Shown here: positions 1 to 10,338 of the stretch, piece after piece
How the letters are laid out: each line of letters begins with the position of its first letter
Position numbering within the stretch: position 1 is the first letter of the stretch
Source: Crambe crambe
Lineage: Eukaryota; Porifera; Demospongiae; Poecilosclerida; Crambeidae
Direction: 5' to 3'
Assembly: GCA_963924555.1 (NCBI GenBank)
Contig: OZ004588.1
Span: 7,227,205-7,291,204 of the forward strand
DNA: 64,000 bases
The notes under the pieces: generated by a model
Databases searched by the model: none
The model's input: the letters and a program-made list of their open reading frames with translations, nothing else
What the model was told of the DNA's origin: nothing
Program-made: the position numbers and the translations under genes

Positions 1-255
1 AATGATCCATTCATATAATAGGAAAAAAAAAAAGAAGCTATTTCACTAGCAAGAATATTGTGGTATGGTGCTTAACAGAGTGAGTACTAATATGGAACCC
101 ATAACTGTCAATAACTTAATAAAATGGCTTTTGATTAATCCATAGAAATCTCAGGGTCCTTACAGACTGTGGCCATTCATCAAATAGGAAGTATTGTTAT
201 GTTTAATGAGTTAACTGCTAGTGGTAGCATTGTATACAAAAATTGTTTACTTCTT

Positions 256-281
256 GACCCTTGACCCTTGACCCTTGACCT
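256..281. repeat. Short tandem repeat (CTTGACC-type heptamer)
   Basis: Three to four copies of a 7-bp unit. The same short repeat with fewer copies occurs at about 26095, 44023 and 57052, always at the same place in the repeated ROCO units, so it is an old part of the unit. Confidence 0.7.
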
Positions 282-417
282 AGCTCTTGCAGCTTGATAA
301 TTATATGAATGTTGAGTCAGCCATGTTGGATAAACTACATGCTTCATGACAACTGAGTGGTATCAGATCTTAAGAAATAAAAATATTGTCTCTGTTAGCT
401 TTGTTGCTATGCTACAG

Positions 418-511
418 GTTACTGCCATAAAAGGTGCAGATATCCAGAATGGCACTGGAGTGACACCAGGATCAGTAACCCAGGCCAATTATGACATTGT
501 GATACCAGATG
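418..511 (+). pseudogene. Possible plus-strand exon relic inside the ROCO first coding intron
   Basis: A 94-nt stretch bounded by ...CTACAG and GGTAAGT is open and would encode a peptide containing GADIQNGTGVTPGS. It lies on the strand opposite the ROCO gene. The same block recurs at 57209-57302, with an indel at about 44181-44260, and as a short remnant near 26213. I do not recognise the protein. It could be a leftover exon of an unrelated gene carried along by the tandem duplications, or chance. Confidence 0.3.
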
Positions 512-1081
512 GTAAGTGGATATTTTCCTAGAACCCAATGAATAGACCATGACATTTAGTGCATTAGTCCCGGCCTCTTGATATATAGGTTGCACAGGCC
601 CTAGCCCTAGCCCTATAACCTGAAACTTGACTAGTTAGTCCTCCCTGGCTGTCTACAATCACTGGACTGAACCTGTGGACTGAAAATGCATTGTACCCCC
701 TCAAAAGACTACCCCCCTTCAACTCTCCAATGGCTGCTTTATTGCAGCATGCTAAGCTTAGCCATGGTTTGGCAAAAAAATAATAATAATAATAATTGTG
801 GAATGTAGGAAACAGAAGTGCAATAGGCAAATCTTCCAAGTTCAAGAGAGACTGGGCCACTCTATTATTGTAAAACTGCTGAACCTGCTTATTTTTGACT
901 GATGCTTGCATGGTCTTAAACTCTTGAACATCGCAAGCTTTCTCACATGCGAAATAGTTGCAATATTGAGCTCTAATCCTATTTATTAGGTCAGTCCAGT
1001 CCACCAGTCCAGTCCAGTGAATGTAGACAGCCGTCCTCCCTTGTAAATAGTGCAATTGGAAATATTTAATTAATAGCTCAC

Positions 1082-1149
1082 CGGTCTCTCCTCTTGTCTT
1101 CTTTCAGCCATGGTAGCAACTAGCTTGTACACCTCAACAACTTGTCCCA
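1082..1149 (-). CDS. First coding exon of an additional ROCO-Death gene (copy F, body left of window)
   Basis: Identical in organisation to exon 1 of gene E (57871-57938). A pyrimidine-rich acceptor ending CTTTCTAG is followed by a short leader, then ATG at 1111 and ten codons MAERRQEERP, then a GTGAGC donor at 1081. It ends in phase 0. The rest of the gene would lie at coordinates below 1. Whether copy F is complete cannot be seen. Confidence 0.7.
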
Positions 1150-1307
1150 CTAGAAAGAATAAGAGTTGCAAGTTAAGCAAAGTCACTCTGAAAGCAAGGA
1201 ATCTATGGTATTCAGAACCCATTATCAACCTGTAATGTCATTAAGATCAGTTACCCTTTGACTATGAAGTATTTTCAGAGATGCATGTCCTTAATCACAT
1301 AGACACA

Positions 1308-1872
1308 TAGTCTGGCATAGCTGACCCTTTACCTTCCTTTTCTTGGGGGCGGGGGAAGGAGAAAGGGTCTGATGACTCTAGCATCAACGACTTGTGTCGT
1401 GCATGAAAAACGACGCGCCAATCAGTCGCTTGGATCCATCATGTGATATAGCCATTAACCTGCGTTTCTAAAATAATCTGCTTTTTGGAGCGCCTTCTAT
1501 GGGATTGATTGTGGCTGTAGCTGTTTTGAGCGAGATTAGAGAAGTTATCAGCAGGCGAATCAATCAACTTATACGGCACTACGAGGCTAGGGCTTCTGCA
1601 AGGGAGCGAGTGCAGCGAGCGTTAGGTGTATGGGACGTACTATTCACGCACTGTTAGGCTGTTGTCACATGATCCCCACTTCTTACACTCTCCAAGAATT
1701 CTCCTTTCTCTAACTATTGTTGTTCGTGTAGATTACTTGCGCACGGTTTATGATTGCCATGATGTAATGTTCAAAAATGATGTAATGACACACATGCTAG
1801 AGTCACCAGACCCTTTCTCCTTCCCCCGCCCCCAAGAAAAGGAAGGTAAAGGGTCGGCTACGCCAGACTAAT
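1308..1872. mobile_element. Non-autonomous DNA transposon/MITE with ~70-bp terminal inverted repeats
   Basis: The first ~70 bases (from AGTCTGGCATAGCTGACCC, including a G-rich tract) are the reverse complement of the last ~70 (ending ...GGCTACGCCAGACT). The interior of about 420 bp has no coding sequence I recognise. Similar short flanking sequence (TAGACACAT) occurs on both sides and may be a target duplication. A second copy lies at about 58096-58664 in the duplicated block. Confidence 0.8.
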
Positions 1873-1967
1873 AGACACATAAGAGCATGTACTCTGTTTG
1901 AAAAAATGAAACTCCTCAGTAACAACTGGAAGGAGTTTCACACCTCTCTTGCTTGCTACATACATAC

Positions 1968-2055
1968 CTGTATGGATGTTAAGGTGAAGTTAGTTTGATG
2001 TGTGGAGAAGCTTAAATTCCCTCCTGTTTGACCCCTCCCCCTCCCCAAGTAGAAC
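1968..2055 (-). other. Candidate 5' UTR exon of ROCO copy F
   Basis: On the minus strand a pyrimidine-rich acceptor (...TCTCTACAG) is followed by ~90 conserved bases starting GTTCTACTTGGGGAGG and ending ATACAG before a GTATGT donor. The block is conserved upstream of exon 1 in every ROCO unit (1968, 19058, 28087, 36790, 46063, 58765). In the frames leading into exon 1 of copy A there is no usable upstream start, so it looks untranslated. Confidence 0.5.
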
Positions 2056-2303
2056 CTGTAGAGATATTATTACTGTGATTACAGAAGTAGCACAGGTAGT
2101 CAACTAGCTATGTGGATGTTGATGGACAATTTCCTCTGCTTAGCTAATCTTAATTTAAAAGTTTTAAATCGATCTTACCTCAAAAAGATGTAACTATAGA
2201 GTCACTTCTCAGCAACTGACTGCAAGAGGAAAACACTTGTATCATGTACATGTATATGTACATGTATGTGTATGTAGCTAGCAGTGCACGTGATATTTAT
2301 CGT

Positions 2304-2354
2304 AGGCGTTGCAGACCCTTTACCTTTGATGTAAAGGTAAAGGGTCGACAACGC
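2304..2354. mobile_element. Short palindromic MITE
   Basis: A near-perfect ~50-bp palindrome (GGCGTTGCAGACCCTTTACC... with its reverse complement) sharing the ACCCTTTACC motif with the 1308-1872 element, so probably a minimal derivative of that family. Duplicated at about 59094-59147. Confidence 0.65.
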
Positions 2355-2716
2355 CAATTACGTATCTTCTACATATGATATAATCATACAGCTAGCTCAT
2401 AAGTCTCTAACTGCTAGCACTGTTTAATGGAATCAGACTATCTAGACAGTACAAAAAGCAACTGAGCATGCTCAATGATACACAATGATGATGTCATACA
2501 AAATATACACCACATACAGTTAATTAGCTATGACGTGTAAGCACAAGACTATGCAGTAGTGGCAGGGGGAAGTTCAGTTATCTGGTAGAGTTTTCTCAAG
2601 CGTTCTTCATTGTCAAGTGTCTCTAGTCCCAGTTCCTTTCTCTTCTCTTCCAGGAAATCCTCGTACCCCAAAACAGCCTTCCTCATTGTCTCCAGGAACT
2701 GAGGCACTCCAGTCTG

Positions 2717-2757
2717 TGGAAATAAATAAACAAACAAACAAACAAACAAACAAACAA
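2717..2757. repeat. (CAAA)n microsatellite
   Basis: Tetranucleotide run just beyond the PCTP last-exon acceptor. Equivalent runs follow the PCTP exon remnants in the other units (about 19718, 28751, 46723, 59517). Confidence 0.85.
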
Positions 2758-3065
2758 AATTAATGATGACAATAATTTAATTAATGTGCAGCTAGCAAAT
2801 GTGAATAATATGTCTTATGTCAGAATGTACTAGTGATAAAAACTTCAACCAAGGGGTCTCGAAATACGTTTCGATGATTTTACAAATAGAACCATCGCTA
2901 TTAATTTTTCACTCTCTAGATACTCACCTTTGCAGCCCAGTTTATGAGCCATGTAGGGATCATTCCCCTTGGGTTGTCATAGTAATGCATATATGCTGCA
3001 GGCAATGAAAATCATCACACAGTGAGTAATTTATACACTAACATCCAGTACTTCACATCTCATGG

Positions 3066-3527
3066 TAGCCTCGCGCCAGGCTCTCAGGAAGGGGGAGGGG
3101 GAAGGAAAAGAGAGCCTGGTTGCCACTGTCTGCGCATGCGCTGATTTTTCCGCGTTTTTGCGGAAGCCGCGAATCACCACGCGCGTGCTATGTTAGTCAT
3201 AAAACGTCATTTAAACATGGTTTCGACCACGAGGGTTTGTCTTTTATAGTGAACAGCAATAGAAGTGTCCTCATCTTGGGTAACACTACTGCAATGAAGA
3301 AGCAGTGGGTGACAATCCTTGTTTCAAGGGCGAAAAGGACAACTGAGCAGAATACTAGTAGTAGTAGACAATATACTTTGACCTATGACCTTTAGTGTTG
3401 CGGACATATACAGGCAAGTATCCGGATTCCGCAAAATCGCGGAAAAATCAGCGCATGCGCAGACAGTGGCAACCAGGCTCTCTTTTCCTTCCCCCTCCCC
3501 CTTCCTGAGAGCCTGGCGCGAGGCTAA
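3066..3527. mobile_element. TIR element (~460 bp) with ~95-bp inverted repeats
   Basis: The left arm begins TAGCCTCGCGCCAGGCTCTC and runs through a G-rich tract and GCGCATGCGC-like sequence. The right arm is its reverse complement, ending GCGCGAGGCTA. The ~280-bp interior is non-coding to my eye. It sits in PCTP intron 4 and is duplicated at about 59839-60289. Small ORFs inside it are by-products. Confidence 0.8.
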
Positions 3528-3946
3528 TCTCATGGCTACTATTTGTAGTAATTCTTAGTAATCATAGGCAGTATACTTTCAGTAATCTAAACAATACCAG
3601 TATACTTTTCAGTATATCACAGGCAGTATACTTTCACTAATAATTATTGTTTTAATCTAAGTAATCACAGGTGGTATATCACAGACCTTTTGAACCCACT
3701 TTTCCATCACTCTGCATGATGCATGCCTGTTGGAACTCTTCGACCCTGATTGTCCCGTCCTCCTTCTCAGGCTTGGAAGCAAAGGGCCGACTCTTGGCCA
3801 ACACCACCCACGTCTTCTCACCCTGCACCTCCATAATCCTCATATCTCGGATGAAAGTGTACTGATAGTGGGATTAAGGTAAAAGATCAAGTGGTGTGCA
3901 TTCAGTTTTCTATGACACAGAACAATAACAGTACATGGAACAAAAT

Positions 3947-3972
3947 GGGGGGGGGGGGGGGGGGGGGGGGGG
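3947..3972. repeat. Poly-G tract
   Basis: A run of about 25 G in PCTP intron 3; the equivalent run in the intact copy is at about 60686-60707 and is a few bases shorter. Length is likely unreliable in the assembly. Confidence 0.85.
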
Positions 3973-4514
3973 CTTAGAATACCTCTCTATATTGTGTATT
4001 TCCATAGATCTATATGTGACACAGACATCTACCAGCCCCTAGCCAAAGGACACTCTACCTTGACAGTCAGAAACTCATTTCTCAGAGTCATGCACTGTCA
4101 GTAGTTGCCTTGGATAACAAGGATACATCTCTGTTGGACATTGGCCATGGGTAATTCACACACCAATACAGTCCTTGTGTTCCATTCTGGTCTTTTATCA
4201 GATCCAGTTCTGTTAGGGGGGGAGAGACAATTAACTTGACACACTGACACTGTACATAGCCAAACGGGTTGATAGCTAATAAGACATACCCAACACAAAA
4301 TTGTCCCATTTCCTTCTGTACTCAAAATCAATATACACTTGAGCACTTATTTCTGGATCCAAATCTGCCACCACCCCATAAATTTTGTACTCGTACAAAC
4401 CTGATCCCTGGAATGGAATGAAATTTGAACAAACGTGAATGAAGAGTGGACTCGCTATGAGGCAAGATATCAGCTATTCCTGTATATAATGGCGATATAT
4501 TTTGGTGCCATGTG

Positions 4515-5911
4515 TTTTAAAGCCAGCACGTCTGCCATCTACTCGTGAGTTGTTTTTTAAAAATTTGATTGAGAAAGTAATATTCATTTCATAGCATTAT
4601 TTCTTAAGGGGTGCAGTCATTCGGAGGAGGTTGAAGAAAGTCAAACCAATGCCGTTTGCCCGCAAAGCACAGGAGTGAATATGGCTCTGCAAACGTGAGT
4701 ATGAAATATAAAGAACACATCTAGATAAAGCATCTTAGCATATTGTTGTGCACTAAACCTCTAGTCTGAATTCTACACTTGATCAATTGTTCAACTTTCT
4801 CAATGCTTGACTAAATTCACTATTTGTAACACCAGCTGATCAATCACCCTGAAATTAATTGAATAGTTGATCAAGTCAACACAAATAGACGTCAATTGAT
4901 TCCTTCAGGAATGAAAAGATGAAACTAACCACCGAAAATGCATATGAAGTAGTAAGTTATGCCATAATAATACATGTGTGACTTTCTGAATGTAATTATT
5001 GTGTGAAGGATGAGTTTATGAATAAACAGTTTACATGGAAGTTTGTAGAAGAACTGGAAAGACCAAGAGTGATACGTGCTTACATTGCGCCTTTCAACAC
5101 CAGAGATAACTTGTTCACTCAACTTGTTGTCAATCAGAAAGTCAGTATGCAATACTTCGTTTGTTTTATTCTCTCTCTCTCTTCCCCCCACAGCTGCTTG
5201 CAGTGTACAGTCCGACAGGAAAGGTGATAAAAGGTGACCCTGAGAATCCAAGAGAGGTGATAGATTACGTCGTGTTTGAGAGGCACTTGGTGGAACCAGA
5301 GAAATAATAGACAACGAGACCAAGGGATCTACGGTCTATTTAGAAACCTGAGAGCCCTGGGCTGTAGCGTCCCGAGCGTAGCGAGGGCGCTACTAAGGGC
5401 CCGAAGGTTCTAAACAGACCGTAGATCCCGTTGGTCGAGGTGTCTAACTTATTTAGACTGTAGCCAATCACTGGAGTTGTTTAACTTACCTCAACACGCA
5501 CTTGGAAACAATAACCATGGTTTTTAAATGCAACAAACATGAATCAGAGCGCACCTAGAAACAATAACCATGGCCACCGCAATGCGTTGCTAGAATTGGA
5601 CCAATTGGATCGACCATCTTTACCGGGTGTACCTAGGGCAAGTGAATTCTAAGTGCTGTAAGGCGTGATTCTAAGTGCCATAAGGCGTGATTCTAAGTGA
5701 ATAGAATTCACCAAATGGACCAATGAGATTCCTTGATTGTGACTAGCTATAGTCTAAGACTTCTCGGAGAATAGCCTCCAAACTCCCACCCCAAAGGCCA
5801 TGGAGAGAGACACTTGAGGAAAATGCAAAGAAGAAAGCAGAAAATGACAGCAAAACAAGTGAGCGACGGTCAAAAGCCACTGACAGCATCTTAAAAAAGG
5901 CAATTTTATAA
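4515..5911 (+). pseudogene. MRPL45: MRPL45-like (mitochondrial large ribosomal subunit protein) 3' fragment
   Basis: The spliced pieces 4515-4544, 4609-4694, 4909-4951, 5009-5140 and 5194-5307 resemble the C-terminal half of MRPL45: the run FTWKFVEELERPRV, then LLAVYSPTGKVIKGDPENP and VIDYVVFERHLVEPEK match the order of the Tim44-like domain. The 5' half is absent because the sequence abuts truncated PCTP at 4512. In the second exon the frame that resembles the family (VIRRRLKKVKPMPFARKAQE) runs into TGA and needs a frameshift to continue as MALQT. A palindromic MITE starts right after the last aligned codon. A possible original last exon (ASKLPPQRPWRETLEEN..., stop at 5909-5911) lies beyond it. 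Identification is by recall of the family and quite secure; the loss of function is inferred. Confidence 0.7.
5308..5447. mobile_element. Palindromic MITE inserted at the MRPL45-like 3' end
   Basis: Arms of ~50 bp (TAGACAACGAGACCAAGGGA... and its complement ...GTTGGTCGAGGTGTCTA) flank a short centre rich in GCGTAGCGAGGGCGCTA. No coding capacity. It probably separated the last MRPL45 exon from the rest. Confidence 0.75.
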
Positions 5912-6029
5912 CCAGTCGTTCCATTTCATGTTTAACTTGTCAACCTGCCTGCTACTTTAAATCTGGCAATATAATTTTCTTTTATAGATTTATTAAAAAG
6001 GTTATAAAACTATATGTTGCTAGTTGGTG
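5448..6029. other. Intergenic stretch
   Basis: Apart from the possible MRPL45 last exon ending at 5911 I see only a short imperfect tandem repeat at about 5640-5702 (GTGATTCTAAGTGC-like units). No RNA gene or other exon is evident. Confidence 0.5.
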
Positions 6030-6790
6030 TCAAACCTGGGTGAGCATTTGGTACATGTCCGAGTTACTGTCCTTCTGGAGCAGTGGAGACCGGTGAGTGA
6101 GAGTTCCTTTGCAATAATGATTGGATGTGATTTTCGTGGACTTTCCCCTCCTTTGCCCCAGGCTACGTATCTGTGTCAGATATATGTAACGATTCAATGA
6201 ATCATATAATCACTATCATACCTTCTGAAGCAATGGAGTCTTCTTTTTCTTTTCACCTATAATGCATAATGAGTCCACATACATTAATTAACATCACTAC
6301 CTCATCCCATACTCCACTCTTACGATGTTCCATCAGGTCCATGATAGCACTGATCATCTCCTGCTCTTTAGTTCTCCGAATCTTCCCTCTCTGCCCATAA
6401 AACACCTCACTGGCCACACCCAATTCTCTGACGACTTTAGTTGGACCAGGACCAACAGGAACCACGAACTCTTTTTATGGAGGAAGGCCGGAAGCAATGA
6501 TAAAGGGATTAAACGTCCAGTATTATCTTATACTGACAGATAACGCTTACTTTATCGTCACTCTTCTCTTTGTGACTCTGATATTTCCACAGACTCCTTG
6601 CTTCACTCTACTTCTTCTGAGCACAAGGCGAGTTATTCTCTTCCTGGTTGTACTTGTATTCAAACTCCCAGCAGTCCTTGGGGTCTGAGGTCTTGCTGTT
6701 CTGCTCCTCAGGACATAGATATGCCTTGGGGCTGGTGCCTTCGCTTCTATTGGCTTATCTCTAGCTGAGTTTTCTTTGTATTGCATATTG
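6030..6790 (-). CDS. Unrecognised minus-strand gene, fragmentary
   Basis: Three or four exon-like pieces can be read on the minus strand. The piece at 6546-6765 includes YLCPEEQNSKTSDPKDCWEF and ends in a GTAAGC donor, but has an in-frame TAG part way. The best piece, about 6310-6461, reads FVVPVGPGPTKVVRELGVAS followed by VFYGQRGKIRRTKEQEMI and ends WDE at a GTAGTG donor. Small pieces at 6230-6258 (GEKKKKTPLLQK) and 6030-6093 (SPLLQKDSNSDMYQMLTQV, stop) follow. I do not recognise the family. The in-frame stop and a poor acceptor before the last piece mean it may be another decayed gene. It is divergent from PSMD3, with a MITE between. Confidence 0.35.
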
Positions 6791-6805
6791 GCAGGAGCAG
6801 CTAGT

Positions 6806-6883
6806 CTCGCGGGCCCGACCCTTTACCAACCGCGAGGGAAGGAAAGGGTCGGGGTTGGTAAAGGGTCTGGCCCGCGAGACTGT
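6806..6883. mobile_element. Palindromic MITE
   Basis: Inverted repeat beginning AGTCTCGCGGGCC and ending GGCCCGCGAGACT, with ACCCTTTACC/GGTAAAGGGT motifs inside, the same core motif as the elements at 1308 and 2304. It lies between the unrecognised gene and PSMD3. Confidence 0.75.
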
Positions 6884-8640
6884 ACTAAGGAGCAGCCATG
6901 ATGGAAGTTTCCTTTCTAGGGGGTGTATACAATTTGAATTTCGCGGTTGAATTAATGGCTGACGTCAGCAAGGAAGAAGTTGATCTAAGATTGGGATCTC
7001 ATTTAGCCTAGCCGGCCGGCGGGAAGAGGTTGAAGATGGCTACGAACACGAAGGACGTTGAGATGAAAGATGTAGAGGATAAAAAAACCCACAGAAGAGG
7101 AGACTGATCCCAAACAAGGCCAAAAAGATAAAGATTTGCTGTCTATTCGAAGGTAACTTGGACTAGTTAATTATAGACTGTGGTTATTGTATTTGAGCTA
7201 GCTATCCAGATATATAGCTGTTAATTCATCGCCATGTACACATAGACGACAGTGGATTAGAACTTTGACTCCCTTTCTTCCCTTACCTAAATGGTGTGCT
7301 ATAATTAGAACCCTACACTTTCTTGCAGACATACGTGAACAGATGAAGCTAATAGAGAAAGGAGTGAACCAGAAAGAGCCTCGATTCATCCATAGAGCAG
7401 TACGATGCCTGCAGCCCCTTCGTAAGAAAACCAATGACAATGTCCTTCGCAAACTAGTCATTGTCTACTTCCCACCAAGTAAAAAGGTTATTCCAACCAA
7501 TTACCTTTATCTTTAGCATCTTTAATCAGGTTCCCCCAGTAGAGAACCACTTTTGAAGTACTTAGAGGAGGTTGGTATGTACAATAATAAATGAATTAGA
7601 ATTTTATTACCTTTAGCCGATGGAAACAGAGGAAACCGTCCATTCTTATCGACCACGGAGTTCCAAATTAGTGGGTGGTGCTATCCTACCAGAGTTGGAC
7701 GTCTTTGTTCATTTGTTGATACTGCTACGGTTAATCGACACCAACAATTTGAATAAGGTGAGAGAAATACATCAATCAGTTACCAACCCCTTTATATAAC
7801 ACTAATAGACTCTCTATGCCACCCTATTACTTTGACCTCTTAAGATATTTTCTTTTTTCCAGGCCAAGGATTGTAGTGATAGTCTAATGAATGAGTTCAT
7901 TCCTTTCAACCGGAGAACTCTGGACTTCCTCAGTGCCAAGGCTTTCTTCTACCACTCTAGAGTTTACGAGTTGATGGACAAGTTAGCTGATATTAGGAGG
8001 TGAGACACTATGCAGGGCATGCAAGAACACCCCATCATTGTCCAGACATGATTATCTAATGCAGTTTCAAATGCATCAAACAAAAGCAGAAAGAAACCAT
8101 CGGTCAGATAAAGGCAGAAAGTGGCTGTTTTTGGTCATTCAAAGGCAGAAAGTGGCAAGACAAGTTTGCCTGAAAATATCCTATGACAGGCTGTTATTAC
8201 AAGCCCCGCACTAGCAATTGCTCCAAATTGCAATGATTAAGAAAGGGAGAGTGTGAGATTATGCTTTCGATCAGGCTTCAAGGCTTCATTGGACTTTTAC
8301 TTACTGTTTTCCAGTTTTTTTTCATGCCCGTCTTCGCACAGCTACGTTGCGACATAACGAGGAGGGGCAAGCCTGTTTGATCAATATCTTGCTGAGGAAT
8401 TACTTGCACTACAATCTATATGATCAGGTAAAGGATCACCACATTTAAAAAGAAATGCACAAACTTGAATTGAATATACTGATTGTAGGCAGATAAACTC
8501 GTATCAAAGAGCGAGTTTCCTCACAGTGCAAACAACAATCAAATGGCAAGACATCTTCATTATTTAGGTAAGTGGACGCGAGTAGAATAAGTCACAATCA
8601 CTGATTCAGTATGCCACATATAATCGTGGTATAAGATCAT

Positions 8641-8765
8641 AGCAGTACTGCTAGTATACTGGACCCCAGACAATTACTGATTCAGTACTGCTAGTATACT
8701 GGACCCCAGACAGTTACTGATTCAGTACTGCTAGTATACTTCTAGTATACTGGACCCCAGACAAT
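8641..8765. repeat. Small tandem repeat in a PSMD3 intron
   Basis: About three copies of a ~42-bp unit containing GTACTGCTAGTATACTGGAC followed by CCCAGACAATTACTGATTCA. It lies between the exons ending 8567 and starting 8830. Confidence 0.75.
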
Positions 8766-9116
8766 TATTACTGATTCAGTAAATGCTGTTGTACTATTTT
8801 GGTAACACTTTATCGTGTATGTTGTGCAGGTCGAATCAAAGCCATTCAGTTGGACTACTCTGATGCCCACAAGAATCTGTTGCAGGTGAATTAAACCCTA
8901 TTTCTATGGAAACATTGATGTGAAGTTTCATCCCCTCAGGCTATCTGCAAGGCACCACAGAACTCAGCCATTGGCTTTAAGCAGACAGCCCATAAGTTTG
9001 CCATAGTGGTGCAGCTGCTACTAGGGGAAATCCCTGACCGGGCCACGTTCTGAGAACCCATTCTGAAGAAGCCCCTGATTCCATATCTTCAACTCACTCA
9101 AGGTAGGTGCTGCCCC

Positions 9117-9300
9117 CACTTCAGGACACCTCTTTAATCAGGACACCTAATCAGGACACTTCTTTAATAAGGACACTTCACACCTCTCTAATCAGGACAC
9201 TTCTTTGATTAGGAATCAAGACACCTCTAATCAGGACACTTTGTTCCTAGAATGGTATAGAGTCCATTTGCTGGCTCTTAGAAGTGTCCATATTAAGAGG
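9117..9300. repeat. Degenerate AATCAGGACAC repeat
   Basis: Several short imperfect copies of TAATCAGGACACTTCTTT-like units within a PSMD3 intron, with no wider structure. Confidence 0.6.
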
Positions 9301-10338
9301 TTCCAATTAACTAATACAGATTCCAATACTGCCTGTAGCGGTACGGAATGGAGACCTGGACCAGTTCAACGATGTCTTGAAGCGGTATGGAACACAGTTC
9401 CAGTCGGAAAAGACTTACACTCTCATCATTCGTTTGAGACAGAATGTGATCAAAACTGGCATCAGAATGATCAGTCTCTCCTACTCCAGGTCAGAGGGGA
9501 GGGAGATAGGGTGTGGTTAGTGGGTGTGTACACATGGTGTTTTATCTTTTAGGATATCTTTGACTGACATTGCTCATAAGTTGTTGTTGGACAGTGGAGA
9601 AGATGCAGAATACAGTTGCCAAAGTACAGCAAAGTAGATCCCACATCACCAGATACTGCACAACTCTCAGTATTGTAGTCCCCAACCCCCCACTACCACC
9701 ACCACCATCAGATTTTAAGGGCTATGGCAGGTGATATTAGTAAACTTCTCTTTGGTGTATCTTTTTTGATTTTCAGGACAGAGTAATAGAAGCAAGCATA
9801 GACCATGAACAAGGTTTCATGAGGTCAAAGGTGAACATCATCAGTGCTTCATTCTACTCTTTGAATGACCAACTTCTATAGGAGAATATTGATATCTATG
9901 CAACTAAAGAGCCCCAGGAAGCCTTCCATCAGAGGATTTTCTTCTGTCTGGACCTCTACAACCAGTCTGTCAAGGTCAGTCACATGATTGTCATGTGATG
10001 CAGGCAATAGTTAAGCTTCTGTGACATTACAGGCTATGAGATATCCTCCTAAGGCATACAAAAAGGACTTTGAATCAGTGGATCTCTCTCTCTCTCTCAT
10101 CTTTTGTTGCCTTTCCTCACAGGATCGTCGAGAGCGTGAGCAGCAGGACTTGGAGTTGGCCGAGGATGATGAAGACGAGGACTTCCCTTAATCAAAACAA
10201 GTAGTGATTAAAATCATTTTAAGAAAGCACTACCAAGAATATGACATTATGAAAGTTATAAACAGCTATAATAATATAACTCAAGGTTTACTATGATTGT
10301 GAAGTTTGGTGCTGCACCATTTAATTCCACAAGTACTT

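Larger units (their letters stand above)
1..4512. repeat. Segmental duplication, left copy (partner 56787-61250)
   Basis: This block matches 56787-61250 almost base for base, with only small indels and substitutions. It holds the exon-1 region of a ROCO gene, three inverted-repeat elements and PCTP exons 6 to 1 (minus strand). Homology stops abruptly at 4512, inside PCTP exon 1. In the right-hand copy the window-1 position lies immediately 5' (coding sense) of a microexon array, so another array and ROCO gene probably sit just left of the window. Confidence 0.93.
2549..4512 (-). pseudogene. PCTP: PCTP (START-domain phosphatidylcholine transfer protein), 5'-truncated duplicate
   Basis: Exons 6 to 2 of PCTP are present (2549-2713, 2928-2995, 3687-3861, 4127-4209, 4290-4407) and read almost exactly as in the intact copy at 59339-61400. 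Exon 1 survives only from 4480 to 4512, where homology is cut, so the ATG and about 50 N-terminal codons are missing. The exon-1 donor is also damaged: GTAATAG in the intact copy has lost one base and no longer reads GT. This is a dead by-product of the segmental duplication. The remaining exons look fresh, so the event is recent. Confidence 0.88.
7036..10191 (+). pseudogene. PSMD3: PSMD3/Rpn3 (26S proteasome lid subunit), decayed multi-exon copy
   Basis: Fifteen exon-like blocks in order cover nearly the whole subunit: 7036-7152, 7329-7478, 7530-7570, 7617-7757, 7863-7999, 8315-8427, 8489-8567, 8830-8885, 8940-9102, 9339-9489, 9553-9623, 9777-9830, 9882-9974, 10033-10077, 10123-10191. Recognisable runs include [51 protein letters not shown] and the acidic C-terminus ending DEDFP. 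The reading frame is broken repeatedly: an A7 tract at 7081-7087 throws exon 1 out of frame, a T8 tract at 8315-8322 is one base off, an in-frame TGA at 9051-9053 replaces the Arg of the FRxPxLK region, and the frame slips again near 9611. Introns are retained, so it is a decayed duplicate and not a retrocopy. Homopolymer errors could explain two lesions but not all. PSMD3 is essential, so an intact copy should exist elsewhere. Confidence 0.85.

Noticed and set aside
564..1055. 163-codon minus-strand ORF and its relative at 57530-57844
   Set aside because: Low-complexity, runs through a poly-A/AAT microsatellite, not conserved in the equivalent intron of genes A, B and D.
6547..6786. 79-codon minus-strand ORF starting MQYKENSARDK
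   Set aside because: Arg/Thr-rich low-quality frame. A different frame of the same bases (YLCPEEQNSKTSDPKDCWEF) looks more protein-like, so this frame was not used.
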